From the NCBI RefSeq assembly GCF_002265875.1, contig NZ_NPFA01000001.1, positions 248,001 through 312,000 of the forward strand: a stretch of DNA of 64,000 nucleotides. Direction: 5' to 3'. Under the pieces are notes generated by a model. The model was given only the letters and a program-made list of their open reading frames with translations. It made no database searches and had not been told where the DNA came from. Source of the stretch: Marinococcus halophilus. Lineage in GTDB: Bacteria > Bacillota > Bacilli > Bacillales > Marinococcaceae. Within the stretch, counting starts at the first letter, position 1. The number at the start of each line of letters is the position of its first letter. Position numbers and translations under genes: made by a program. Positions 43,132 through 52,596 of this stretch are shown piece after piece.

Positions 43132-44454
43132 TTATGATTTTTTTCTGAAATTGCGGTATTTCTTTACGATTATTGCTTTAATTTCTTCAAAATCTTCTTT
43201 GTTTATGAATAAAACATCTTTCAACATTAAGTTCTCTCTTCGAGCATATAAAATCGCAAATGTAATACCACCAATAACATAGCTAATAGTCGAAGCCGCC
43301 GCCGCTCCATTGATCCCCCACGCCGGAATAAAGATAAAGTTAAGCCCTATATTAATAAATAAAGGAACAATAAAAGCTTTAATAGCGTACAATGGATAAC
43401 CGCGACCGGCCAGATCAGGGTGTAAAACCTTTGATATACATATAGCAATGACCCCCACCATTAATAACTGAAGTACAGTAGCCGATCCAAGATAAGCTTC
43501 ACCATACAACAGTCTTATTAAGATTGGTGCAAAAGCTATAATAAACAAACATATAATTATAATTATTGGAAAAGAAACTCTGAGCACTTTCACAGCACGC
43601 CGTACTGTAGCTTGAGAATTTCTGCTGGTGGCCCCTTTGGCAAACAGCACCAGACCGATAGCCATCGGCAGCTGCCATACCAACTCCGCGATATTACTGC
43701 CAACTGAATAAAGACCGATTTGAGCTTCAGGGACAAAATAACGAAGAATTATAATGTCGATTTTATAGTTTAATGTCAATAAAAATAATGCTAACGCATA
43801 GGGAAAACCTTTCATTAGCATCTTCACAGCTACGCTTTTATCAAATTCGTACTTCCAGTTTACATAAGGGTTTACTCTTATTAAATAATAAATAGCAATT
43901 CCCAGAGGGATCAGAAATTGTACAAAAGCTCCTCCCGGCACTCCCAATCCCAGCGCCCACACTACAATGACTACGCCAAAGAAGTAGATGCCTGCCTTTA
44001 ACAGTTCACTTATGTTAATAGCTCCAATTTGATTTTTACCGTGTAAGATACCTTTATAATAACCATGGAAAAGCTTCAAAGGCAGCGAAGCCAGGGCAAA
44101 TAACAGCACAAGCCAGCTGTAGTCATTCCCCATTGAAAAATAAAAATATGTACCTACCACAAGCACTGCTAATGATGAAGAAATAACCCATAGTGTTAAA
44201 ATCGCTGAGTGAATGGTGTCTATTGGGTACAATTTCTGCCCGGTGAAATAGGCTGCCGATTGACGAATGCCCAGATCCGCAAGTGAGTAAAGCATATTAG
44301 GAAGCACAAAAACAGCTGCAATGATTCCCTGCCCTTCCGGCCCCAAAATCCGGGCAATTAAGACAGAGGATAAGAATGTGCCAAATAATACTGCTATTCT
44401 AGTACCAAAAGAAGTGATTATATCAAACAGAGTACTGCGTTGCTTTTTCCCCAT
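43132..44454 (-). CDS. Polysaccharide flippase (Wzx, MOP superfamily)
   Basis: This 440-residue protein has about twelve to fourteen membrane segments and a MOP-family start (SFGTRIAVLFGTFLSSVLIARILGPEGQGIIAAVFVLP). The N-terminal GPEGQG motif is typical of Wzx-type exporters. ATG 44454 is chosen over 44469 because GGAAGGA is six bases upstream. It would flip the lipid-linked unit of the second cluster. It looks unrelated in detail to the flippase at 9756, which supports two separate polymers. Confidence 0.88.
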   Translation of the reverse strand: MGKKQRSTLFDIITSFGTRIAVLFGTFLSSVLIARILGPEGQGIIAAVFVLPNMLYSLADLGIRQSAAYFTGQKLYPIDTIHSAILTLWVISSSLAVLVVGTYFYFSMGNDYSWLVLLFALASLPLKLFHGYYKGILHGKNQIGAINISELLKAGIYFFGVVIVVWALGLGVPGGAFVQFLIPLGIAIYYLIRVNPYVNWKYEFDKSVAVKMLMKGFPYALALFLLTLNYKIDIIILRYFVPEAQIGLYSVGSNIAELVWQLPMAIGLVLFAKGATSRNSQATVRRAVKVLRVSFPIIIIICLFIIAFAPILIRLLYGEAYLGSATVLQLLMVGVIAICISKVLHPDLAGRGYPLYAIKAFIVPLFINIGLNFIFIPAWGINGAAAASTISYVIGGITFAILYARRENLMLKDVLFINKEDFEEIKAIIVKKYRNFRKKS

Positions 44455-44516
44455 GAGGATTCCTTCCATTTCATGAACTTATTTATAAGATGAGGTGTTT
44501 CATTGTAATAGCCAGG

Positions 44517-45710
44517 TCACTTTAAACGGTTGATAGTATTATAAGAATCAGCGTGGTTCAGGCGTTTATTTTTAAATTCAAAATAAACAACTCCTACTAC
44601 CGCAATGGCGCTGAACAACATGTAAGTACCCGAAAGTTCAAAGGAAACATTCCAGGTCATAAACAGGTATAATACCAAAAAGACGCTCCCGACTGCTAAA
44701 AATTGATCTCCCCAATTACGAATGAGAAACCAGGAAAAAGTGAGAAATAGTACGGTTATTATAATAGAAAGCAGAAGACCGAGCAGACCTGCGCTGAACA
44801 TTACTTCTAAAAAGAAATTATGGGGATAACCGCCGGCGGATTCATTACTCCAAGCTTTTAACCCGTATCCCAAGACGTTATCAAACGACTTTTTCAGATA
44901 ATAAGCATAAATTTCGACTCTTGGCTCTTCATCAATATTTGTAAACAGTCTCATCATTCTATCAATCCTTGATTCGGGAGCCATTAAGAAGGCTCCCGCT
45001 ACAAATACGACAAAAGCTCCCACAGTACCAAATATCCAATAAAAATTACCATTTTTCCAGTTATAATAAATCACGTAAGCCACGATTAGAATCATTGGAA
45101 AAAGTAATGGAGCTCTTCCATCTAACTGCGACAATGCTCCCACCGTTATTATGACCCCAAGAATGCCTGCAGCTCTATACAGCCACCAATCTTTTGTGAA
45201 AAACAAAGCTACTGATAACAGTAACGCAATAGCAAGCGGCACTCCCAGTACTAAATAATTTTGGCCGTCACTTCTATCTAGAGTTATCAAGTCTAATATC
45301 GACAAAATTGAAAGAAAAACTCCCCAGCCAAATTGGAAAAAGAATAATTTTTTTATATCTTTCCCTTCAACGAATAGTAAAACAGCAGAAAAAGCTATGA
45401 TAATACTTAAATACTGAGAGAGTTCTATCACACTTAATGCTATGTGACTGCTGATAAGTCCTGACAAGATGAGTACAAGCCAAAAAAACAATAGTAATGA
45501 CAGTAAACGCTTCCGCCCTTCACCTATAAGAAATGGCAGCTTTTTATTATCCAAGGCTCTCAATGCTCCTATAAAAAATAAACCTAATATACTAACAACA
45601 TTTACAAGTTCACTGCTTATAAAAACGATCTTCAAGCTTGGTATGCTAAATGTTAAAAACAAAAAGAATGGGAGCACAAGATTTAACAAGTTGTTTTTTT
45701 TCCCTCGCAT
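44517..45710 (-). CDS. O-antigen polymerase/ligase-like membrane protein (Wzy/WaaL)
   Basis: This 397-residue protein has about ten to twelve membrane segments. A loop near residue 270 has GYGLKAWSNESAGGYPHNFFLEVMFSAGLLGLLL; the PHNFFLE motif is the Wzy_C / O-antigen ligase signature. It would polymerise, or less likely ligate, units outside the membrane. AAAGGA lies 12 bases before ATG 45710, a rather long spacing. It sits directly upstream of the flippase gene. Confidence 0.87.
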   Translation of the reverse strand: MRGKKNNLLNLVLPFFLFLTFSIPSLKIVFISSELVNVVSILGLFFIGALRALDNKKLPFLIGEGRKRLLSLLLFFWLVLILSGLISSHIALSVIELSQYLSIIIAFSAVLLFVEGKDIKKLFFFQFGWGVFLSILSILDLITLDRSDGQNYLVLGVPLAIALLLSVALFFTKDWWLYRAAGILGVIITVGALSQLDGRAPLLFPMILIVAYVIYYNWKNGNFYWIFGTVGAFVVFVAGAFLMAPESRIDRMMRLFTNIDEEPRVEIYAYYLKKSFDNVLGYGLKAWSNESAGGYPHNFFLEVMFSAGLLGLLLSIIITVLFLTFSWFLIRNWGDQFLAVGSVFLVLYLFMTWNVSFELSGTYMLFSAIAVVGVVYFEFKNKRLNHADSYNTINRLK

Positions 45711-45750
45711 ATTAATTATGTGTCCTTTCTAGACTTCTCTCAATAAGCCT

Positions 45751-46671
45751 TCAAGAAGCCGGCTTCAAGAAATACTTCAATAAACCGATTAATTTATTCG
45801 GCAATACTTGGTATAAGTAACTTCTATACAATCTGAATTTCGATGTATAGTTGTATTCATACTCTTTCCAAGGTGTCTTTAACAACCTGCTCCTGTAATC
45901 TTCTTTGTATGGATGTACATTATCCAGCTGCCATGGCTTTGAAGAAGTCGTATAATGGATCACATATGGATTACTTTTGGCGGACTCAAACTCTCTTTTT
46001 GTAAAAGAAGTAAAATGATGAGTCAGTTCAAAATACTTCGTCTGTTGATTCCATTTAGGATGGAGAAATAAACAATTACCTGCTAATACCGCATTCAGGC
46101 CATCCTGGTCATGCAGTTTGATTTTATGAGAATTCTCTTGTAAGAATTCCATAGCTTGTTCAGAAATATTTTCCTTACGCCATTGAGGAATATTTATCAG
46201 CATAAGGCCTGAATTAAAAGTCATTGTGCTTTTTGACAGCTTTAACTGGTCATGTCTTTCAAAAAGTGGGTTGTGTACTGCCGCAAGGCAGAATCCGTTA
46301 AGGTCAATATTCCAAAGTTCAGTGATATCTCCTTTAATGATCATATCGCAGTCCAGAAATAGTATCCGCTCCGCCTTTTCTGCGAATAGATCAGGTATAG
46401 AGAGCTTGAAATAAGCAGCATGGCTGATATGTCTCTTAGTGGCTAATTTCGAATAGAGAGAAGCATCAGTATGCATAAATGCAACATTCCCCCCCCATGC
46501 CTTTGCCACAGCTTTAAGGTTTCTTCTGTTTTCGTCAGATATCCCCCCGTCTAATACTGTTACTTCTATATCACCAGGAACCGAAGCATGTTCGAACAAC
46601 GAATAAAGCATAACCCCTAAATGCTGAGCGTAATTATCATCCGATACTGTTATTACATTCATGGTCACCAT
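45751..46671 (-). CDS. Glycosyltransferase family 8
   Basis: This 306-residue GT8 enzyme (LgtC/galactosyltransferase class) has a retaining GT-A fold. It shows NVITVSDDNYAQHLGVMLYSL at the start, the metal-binding DxD in RILFLDCDMIIKGD, FNSGLMLINIPQWR, DQDGLNAVL, and HYTTSSKPW near the end; these are the diagnostic blocks. GAGGAG is seven bases before ATG 46671. It probably adds galactose or glucose to the second polysaccharide. Confidence 0.92.
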   Translation of the reverse strand: MVTMNVITVSDDNYAQHLGVMLYSLFEHASVPGDIEVTVLDGGISDENRRNLKAVAKAWGGNVAFMHTDASLYSKLATKRHISHAAYFKLSIPDLFAEKAERILFLDCDMIIKGDITELWNIDLNGFCLAAVHNPLFERHDQLKLSKSTMTFNSGLMLINIPQWRKENISEQAMEFLQENSHKIKLHDQDGLNAVLAGNCLFLHPKWNQQTKYFELTHHFTSFTKREFESAKSNPYVIHYTTSSKPWQLDNVHPYKEDYRSRLLKTPWKEYEYNYTSKFRLYRSYLYQVLPNKLIGLLKYFLKPAS

Positions 46672-46760
46672 ACTAATACTCCTCAGAATCTTTGATATTA
46701 TTCATCACACACAAACACATACTAATAATAAATCTTCTTAAAGTAAATGGGGAATATTAG

Positions 46761-47528
46761 TTAAAACAACCCTAGAAATCTTTTCTTATTTTTAATTTTG
46801 AGCGGCTCATCAAGCAGCGGGTCTTTATTTTCAATAATGCGCTCGGCGTTCTCCAAAAAGGTGTCTACATATTCTGCTCCCAGATGATGGTCAATGTAAT
46901 CATAGGCTTCCCGCAGGTCGAACGGGCGCATATCGATGTTATGAGCATCGGTCGACACGACATGGGTTAAGCTGTGGGTCACCATGTCTTCAGCAAACTG
47001 CTTGATGCTCTTATTCATTTTACCGGTAAAGCAGTGGGCGGTGACCTGGGTGAGCGCCCCGTTTTTCACAAATTCATGCAAAAGGTCCGGCTGCTCGCGG
47101 AACGCTTTTGTCCGTTCCGGATGCACAATGACCGGCACGTAGCCTTCCACCTGCAGCTCAAACATCAGCTGCTTCGCGTATCTTGGCACCTGCGCACTCG
47201 AAAATTCAACAAACACATAGCGGCTGTGATTGAGGCCGATGGAGATGCCTTTGTTCAAATCGTTAAGTAGTTCCCCGTTAATCCGGTTCTCCTGGCCCGG
47301 CAGCACCTTCACGTCGATACGGGCGCTTTTCAGCGACTCGTTCACGTAGTCCACCAGATGGGGAATATCCTGCCCGCTGTTGTCCCAGGCACCATTTTTA
47401 TGATGCGGTGTGGCAACCACGGTGTGTATGCCGTTCACCTGTGCGGCTCTTCCCATTTCGATGCTGTCCTGAATTGTTGCGGCCCCGTCATCAATGCCGG
47501 GGAGTATATGTGAATGCAAATCGATCAT
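46761..47528 (-). CDS. CpsB/YwqE-type manganese-dependent tyrosine phosphatase (intact site)
   Basis: This 255-residue PHP-domain phosphatase would dephosphorylate the CpsD tyrosine kinase. All 11 positions I checked are present: H5, H7, D14 (LHSHILPGIDDG), H42 (ATPHHK), E80 (PGQE), E108 (VFVEF), H136 and R139 (VHPER), D194 and H196 (STDAHN), and R201. ATG 47528 follows AAAGGAG at nine bases; the longer frame to 47573 has no such site. It is the only one of four PHP paralogues in the window with a complete site, so it is the likely true partner of the kinase at 19844, 27 kb away. It leads the leftward part of the second cluster. Confidence 0.92.
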   Translation of the reverse strand: MIDLHSHILPGIDDGAATIQDSIEMGRAAQVNGIHTVVATPHHKNGAWDNSGQDIPHLVDYVNESLKSARIDVKVLPGQENRINGELLNDLNKGISIGLNHSRYVFVEFSSAQVPRYAKQLMFELQVEGYVPVIVHPERTKAFREQPDLLHEFVKNGALTQVTAHCFTGKMNKSIKQFAEDMVTHSLTHVVSTDAHNIDMRPFDLREAYDYIDHHLGAEYVDTFLENAERIIENKDPLLDEPLKIKNKKRFLGLF

Positions 47529-47619
47529 AATTATTTGCTCCTTTACATTTTTTCCACACCAACAGCTTACCATATTTTCGCAATTTTATGCAGAAGACCT
47601 ACGGAGAATACTCCACAAT

Positions 47620-47660
47620 AAAAAAGCCCGGAAGACGTCGTTAGCCGAAGTCTTCCGGAC
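47620..47660 (-). terminator. Terminator of the alpha-mannoside operon
   Basis: On the minus strand TCCGGAAGAC pairs with GTCTTCCGGG around a 13-nt loop and is followed by TTTTTTATTG. It lies directly past the GH38 stop. Confidence 0.9.
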
Positions 47661-47676
47661 TGTAATTCCGTGCTGT

Positions 47677-50600
47677 TCAAATCGTCAGCTTGATCGTTTT
47701 GAGTTCATACGGTTTAAAGTGGAGCGTCAGGCTGGAGCCGGCTTCGAGCTTTTTCACCGGCTCCTCCAGCAGGCTGCATTCCATGCAGGTGGAAAAGGCA
47801 TGGGCGCTTGCAAACGTTACTTCCCCGCGCACGCCTCCGTGCTCATGCAAACGCACAATAATGCCGTCATCATCCTCCGCCTGCTTGACGGCGTCCACGG
47901 TAATATTAGCCGCCTCAGTCTGCAGAAAACTGTATTCGTGTGCTTCCATCGCTCCATCCACGCTTTCCGCCGGAATATTGAGCTCCGTTGCTTCCTGTAC
48001 AGTGCCGCCATCAAACCAGCCTCCCTTATGAGGAAACAGGCTGTACGTGAAAATATGTTCGCCCTGGTCCTGGGTCGGATCCGGTTCTATTGCGGATTTT
48101 AACAGCGTCAGCTTCATTACATTGTCTTTGATGTCATAGCCGTACTTGCAGTCATTAAGCAGGCTGATGCCGTAGTCGCGCTCCGAAAGATCCGCCCACT
48201 GGTGGCCGACGGTTTCAAACATGGCCATATCCCAGCTTGTATTCCAGTGGGTTGGGCGCGTGACATTGCCGTATTGAATATCATAGGTAGCTTCGGTGGC
48301 ACGGATCTTTACTGGAAACGCTGCTTTCAGCAGCTGCTGGTGCTCATGCCAGTCGACCGTCGTTTTAAAATCGATTCTTCTTGAATGGCTGTACACAATA
48401 ACTTTCTGGTACACCGAAGAAGACTGGTAGCTCCATTCCAATTCAATGACCGCACGAAGCGGCCCGGTTTCGGCCAGGTGAATTTTTTTCAAATCAGAAA
48501 CGGCATACTGTTTCTCTTTGTAAAAAATATCGATGTCCCAGGCGTCGTACGAAAGCGGCTTGTCCTCAAACACCTCGAGAACGTTCGCCGGCCCGTCCAA
48601 TGCTTCACGTCCGGACTCTTTATCATACACACTCACGAGCTGGCCGCGATCATTAAAATCGATCGTATAAAAAGGAGTTTCCAGGCGCCTGCTCTCGTAC
48701 TGAAACAGCTTTTCCTCTTTTTTCTGTGCTGCCCCGCCGGCGTAAATCACCTTGTACCCGAGCGCCGGGAGATCCGGCACGTGCACGAACACCTCTCCAG
48801 ACTCTTCTGTCTGCATCTGCAGCTGCTCACCCGTATGGCTGGTCCATCCGGTCTCTCCATCCGGCACCTGGATCAGTGCCCCGCGCGAATGGGAGGCCGG
48901 GTTGAAAACAGTCTGTTCCTGTCCGGCCTGTTCATGCTTCAGCAGTTCCGTCTTTGTTTCCTGTTCGTTTGCTTCAACGAGCTCCAGCGCTTTTGCATAT
49001 TCCTTTGTGCTGTCTTCATACACTTCCCGAATTGAAGAACCCGGAATAATATCATGAAACTGGTTGCGCAGAATGATTTTCCATCCCTGCTGCAGCTTTT
49101 CCTGCCGGCCCCTGTGCCACGAACCGTTCTGGAGATACGCCAGGGTGTCGAGCCATTCCGCCCGGCGGTAGCGAAGCTCTGCGGTGCGGTTCATTTTTTT
49201 ATTGTAGGCCTGGCTTGTGTAGGTGCCACGGTGGTACTCCAGATACAGCTCCCCGTCCCACGTGTGCACGTACTGGTCGGTTTGTTCCATGCGTTCATGA
49301 AGCCCGTCGAGATACTGGTCTACCCTCCCTGTTTTCACATTCGGGAGCCCCGGCATCTCGTCGAACCGGCGTATTTTTTCCAGCATATCCCGGTTGACCC
49401 CGCCGCCGCCGTCTCCGTATCCATAGGATAAAAGCAGCTCATTGTTAAAGGAGCGGTCCCGGTACTGATCCCATATACCCTGAATGCTTTCCGCTTCAAT
49501 TTCACCATTGTATGTGTATTTGCTTGAGCCGTCCGGCGTCGTAATAAAATGAGCAGCAATCTCTGTGCCATCGATGCCACGCCAGGTGAATGTATCATGC
49601 GGCATACGGTTGTACTGGTTCCAGCTGATTTTGGTGGTGATAAACGTATCGATGCCCGCCTGCTTTAAAATTTGCGGCAGCGCCCACGAGTAGCCGAAAA
49701 CGTCCGGAAGCCACAGATACCGGCACCGCTTCACGCCAAGCTCGTGTTCGAGGAAGCGCTGGCCGTATAAAAGCTGCCGGCTGAGAGATTCACCGGAAGG
49801 GATATTGCAGTCGGCTTCAAGCCACATGGCGCCCCCGGCCTCCCAGCGGCCTTCAGCTATGCGCTGCTTGATTTGTTCGTAAATCTCCGGGTAGTCATCT
49901 TTGATATATTCATACAGCTGTGGCTGCGTTTGCAGAAACTGGTATTCCGGGTACTGGTCCATTAATTTCAGGACAGTGGAAAAGGAACGTCCTGCTTTTT
50001 CCCTCGTATGCTTGAGGCGCCAGAGCCAGGCAACGTCAATATGGGTGTGGCCTACGGCGCGCACAGTCAGCGGATGCTCTTCCTGCAACGGCTTCAGTTC
50101 GTTATGAAGCTTGTCGTTCGCTTCTTCCACCGACTCGTAAAATGCTTCGTTCCCCGGCACGCGCCAGTCGATCTGCTTAAACGCCCGGTCCAGTGCCTGC
50201 AGCAGCAGGGCTCTTTTTGCGTCCCGCCCGCCAAGTACGGCGACCGTGTCTAAAGCTGCCCCTGCCGTGTAATACAGATCATCTGCCGCCTCATGCAGGC
50301 AAGAAATAAAAGCCTCCTGCAGCCGATGCTCCTGAACTTCCCGGTTCCCCTTAATTCCTTCGAGACCCGACCAGAGCCGGAATTTAAGCGTGATTCTCTG
50401 CCCGATTAACCGGTCAGGAAAAAATACCTCTTTGTGATTCCCATCGACGGCCTGCATCGGTTCACCGTTGACGTACAGCAGTGATTCAAATCCGGAATTG
50501 TGGCCGCCGCCTGTTTTTCCGAAATCGAACACGCCGACGACCTTTTCTCCCTGCCACTGTGCCGGCAGCTCTACTTCTGTTTTCAGCCAGAGATAGCGGT

Positions 50601-50784
50601 CCCTCCCTTCCCAGCGGTCGCCAATGTTCATTTTGGTCGTTTCCTGCTTCGGCATAGCCTGTATGATTTCTTCTCCTGTTTGTTCTTCCACCGTTTGAAA
50701 ATGCTCGATCGGCTGTTTGTTGGTATAACGATATTTCTGTAGCTCACTTATTCGCTGCCCTAATTTTTCCTCTGTCCAAAACAT
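47677..50784 (-). CDS. Alpha-mannosidase, glycoside hydrolase family 38
   Basis: This cytoplasmic enzyme of about 1035 residues would hydrolyse alpha-mannosides after import. The metal/active-site motifs are HTHIDVAWLWRLKHTREK, EGRWEAGGAMWLEADCN and LPDVFGYSWALPQIL, with the nucleophilic aspartate in LPDVFG. The central and C-terminal beta domains follow at about 650 to the end. ATG 50784 is nine bases after GAGAGG, whereas the ATG at 50793 touches that site. It is the last gene of the operon with the ABC transporter genes upstream, so the transporter probably brings in manno-oligosaccharides. No signal peptide is present. Confidence 0.93.
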   Translation of the reverse strand: MFWTEEKLGQRISELQKYRYTNKQPIEHFQTVEEQTGEEIIQAMPKQETTKMNIGDRWEGRDRYLWLKTEVELPAQWQGEKVVGVFDFGKTGGGHNSGFESLLYVNGEPMQAVDGNHKEVFFPDRLIGQRITLKFRLWSGLEGIKGNREVQEHRLQEAFISCLHEAADDLYYTAGAALDTVAVLGGRDAKRALLLQALDRAFKQIDWRVPGNEAFYESVEEANDKLHNELKPLQEEHPLTVRAVGHTHIDVAWLWRLKHTREKAGRSFSTVLKLMDQYPEYQFLQTQPQLYEYIKDDYPEIYEQIKQRIAEGRWEAGGAMWLEADCNIPSGESLSRQLLYGQRFLEHELGVKRCRYLWLPDVFGYSWALPQILKQAGIDTFITTKISWNQYNRMPHDTFTWRGIDGTEIAAHFITTPDGSSKYTYNGEIEAESIQGIWDQYRDRSFNNELLLSYGYGDGGGGVNRDMLEKIRRFDEMPGLPNVKTGRVDQYLDGLHERMEQTDQYVHTWDGELYLEYHRGTYTSQAYNKKMNRTAELRYRRAEWLDTLAYLQNGSWHRGRQEKLQQGWKIILRNQFHDIIPGSSIREVYEDSTKEYAKALELVEANEQETKTELLKHEQAGQEQTVFNPASHSRGALIQVPDGETGWTSHTGEQLQMQTEESGEVFVHVPDLPALGYKVIYAGGAAQKKEEKLFQYESRRLETPFYTIDFNDRGQLVSVYDKESGREALDGPANVLEVFEDKPLSYDAWDIDIFYKEKQYAVSDLKKIHLAETGPLRAVIELEWSYQSSSVYQKVIVYSHSRRIDFKTTVDWHEHQQLLKAAFPVKIRATEATYDIQYGNVTRPTHWNTSWDMAMFETVGHQWADLSERDYGISLLNDCKYGYDIKDNVMKLTLLKSAIEPDPTQDQGEHIFTYSLFPHKGGWFDGGTVQEATELNIPAESVDGAMEAHEYSFLQTEAANITVDAVKQAEDDDGIIVRLHEHGGVRGEVTFASAHAFSTCMECSLLEEPVKKLEAGSSLTLHFKPYELKTIKLTI

Positions 50785-50814
50785 ATTTTTCATCCTCTCT
50801 GAAGTAAATCCCTG

Positions 50815-51660
50815 CTATCCTTTAACAGCTCCGCTCGTCAATGCTCCAACAATATAGCGCTGCAGCAGGACAAATAAAATGACTACTGGAATAATGGACA
50901 TAATGCTTCCTGCAGCAAGCAGGTGGGTCGTAATCTGGGTCTGGGTGGACTGAAGGTTTACCACGCCGACCGAAACCGGGTACAGCGACGCATCATCGAT
51001 CAGGATGAATGGAATAACAAACTGCGACCAGCTCTGCACAGCAACAATAATTACTACGGAAACGATACCAGGTATGCTGACCGGAAACAAAACGCGACTC
51101 AGCATCTGCCATTTGTTGCACCCGTCAATAATTGCCGCTTCATCCATATCCACCGGCACGGTATCAATGTAGTTTTTCAAAAACCACGTGGTAAACGGAA
51201 GCACTACGGCGACGTATACAAGAACGACCAGCCACAGCTGGTTCAAAAGCCCCCAGCTTGCAAACAGCCGGTACAGCGGAATGGTAATAACTACTGCTGA
51301 AATCATCTGGGTCATTAACACAGCGACCATCAGCTGGCTTTTAAACTTCATCCGGTACCTTGATAAGGCAAACGCTGCCGGGATTGCAATGAGCAGTGTT
51401 AATACAACTGTGGAAGCCACAATTCGAAACGAGTTCCATAAATACTGGAGCACCGGGGCTGAATCCAGCACTTCCCGGTAGTTCCCGATCGCAAAGCTTG
51501 TCGGAATGATACTTGGGGGCACCTGAAGCACTTCAAACCTTGTCTGCAGGGACAGGGAAAGCACCCAAAGAAGCGGAAATAAAAAGCTGAGTACAACAAG
51601 CACGTAGCTTATATAAAGTCCAACCTTTATCCACCGCTGTTTTTTCGCACCTACCATCAT
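50815..51660 (-). CDS. Carbohydrate ABC transporter permease (MalG type)
   Basis: This 281-residue membrane protein has six helices (YISYVLVVLSFLFPLLWVLSLSLQ at the N-terminus). The EAA loop that contacts the ATPase is MDEAAIIDGCNKWQMLSRVLFPVSIPG, and the C-terminus YIVGALTSGAVKG is typical. With the MalF-type partner immediately upstream it forms the translocation pore. No ATPase gene is in the operon, so a shared MsmX-type ATPase elsewhere is expected, as in Bacillus. Confidence 0.94.
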   Translation of the reverse strand: MMVGAKKQRWIKVGLYISYVLVVLSFLFPLLWVLSLSLQTRFEVLQVPPSIIPTSFAIGNYREVLDSAPVLQYLWNSFRIVASTVVLTLLIAIPAAFALSRYRMKFKSQLMVAVLMTQMISAVVITIPLYRLFASWGLLNQLWLVVLVYVAVVLPFTTWFLKNYIDTVPVDMDEAAIIDGCNKWQMLSRVLFPVSIPGIVSVVIIVAVQSWSQFVIPFILIDDASLYPVSVGVVNLQSTQTQITTHLLAAGSIMSIIPVVILFVLLQRYIVGALTSGAVKG

Positions 51661-52596
51661 TTATTCTTCCCCCCTTCGGCCGAGTACCTTTAAGTAAACA
51701 AGCGTCATTACTACGTTCACCACCAACAGCACTACGGCAGTCGCAGCACCTTCTCCGAGGTTAAACTCCCTGAAAATAGCTGTATAAATACTTAAAGCGA
51801 TAACTTCTGTGCTGTTACCCGGCCCGCCTCCTGTAAGAGCCATCACCATATCGAACGTATTGAAGGTATCAATAGAAATAATAATCAGGTTCACCAGTAT
51901 AATAGGAGCGATCGCAGGAAGAATAACATTTTTCATGCGCTGGAGCGCACTTGCTCCGTCAATAACCGCTGCTTCGAGCACATCCTTCGAAACCGTTTTC
52001 AATCCTGCATACATTAAAATCATGCTGAATGCTGTGCCGCGCCATATATTGGCGAGCGTCACGGACAACAGCGCCATGGTCGGGTCTGAGAGAAAGGAAA
52101 CGGGCCCGAGGCCTATGGTACTCAGAGCATAATTGATAATGCCTGCGTCTGTTTCGTTGTACAGCATGCCCCATATAACCCCAATGACAACACCTGGAAT
52201 GGCCCAGGCCACGAGGACAGAGGTACGCACGACGACTGTGCCCCGTAGGTTCATTTTCTCCCCCTGTACAATGAGAAGTGCAACGATAAATCCAGCAAAG
52301 AGCTGAAAAACAACACTGAAAAATACGAAGAACGCTGTTGTTCCGATCATCGGCAAAAAGCCTGGAAGTGTAAACATGCGAAGATATGATTCCAGCGTAT
52401 AGTCGTACCCTACCTGAATCATATTTGCATCTGTGAAGCTAAGCCGCACTATTTGGAGAATTGGGTAGAGGAATACTGCGGCCAATACCAGCAAAAGAGG
52501 GATTAGCCAGGGATACGGGGTGTCCCACATTGTTTTTCTCGGCCTCCGCTTTTGTTCCGTTTGCTGAGGGGGAAATGCTTTATCGTATGTGCTCAT
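51661..52596 (-). CDS. Carbohydrate ABC transporter permease (MalF type)
   Basis: This 311-residue membrane protein has about six helices (YPWLIPLLLVLAAVFLYPILQIV first) and the EAA loop LEAAVIDGASALQRMKNVILPAIAP. The ALTGGGPGNSTEVIALSIY periplasmic motif is characteristic of MalF/UgpA-type permeases. It overlaps the binding-protein gene by 4 bp (ATGA) and abuts the MalG-type gene, indicating coupled translation. Confidence 0.94.
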   Translation of the reverse strand: MSTYDKAFPPQQTEQKRRPRKTMWDTPYPWLIPLLLVLAAVFLYPILQIVRLSFTDANMIQVGYDYTLESYLRMFTLPGFLPMIGTTAFFVFFSVVFQLFAGFIVALLIVQGEKMNLRGTVVVRTSVLVAWAIPGVVIGVIWGMLYNETDAGIINYALSTIGLGPVSFLSDPTMALLSVTLANIWRGTAFSMILMYAGLKTVSKDVLEAAVIDGASALQRMKNVILPAIAPIILVNLIIISIDTFNTFDMVMALTGGGPGNSTEVIALSIYTAIFREFNLGEGAATAVVLLVVNVVMTLVYLKVLGRRGEE

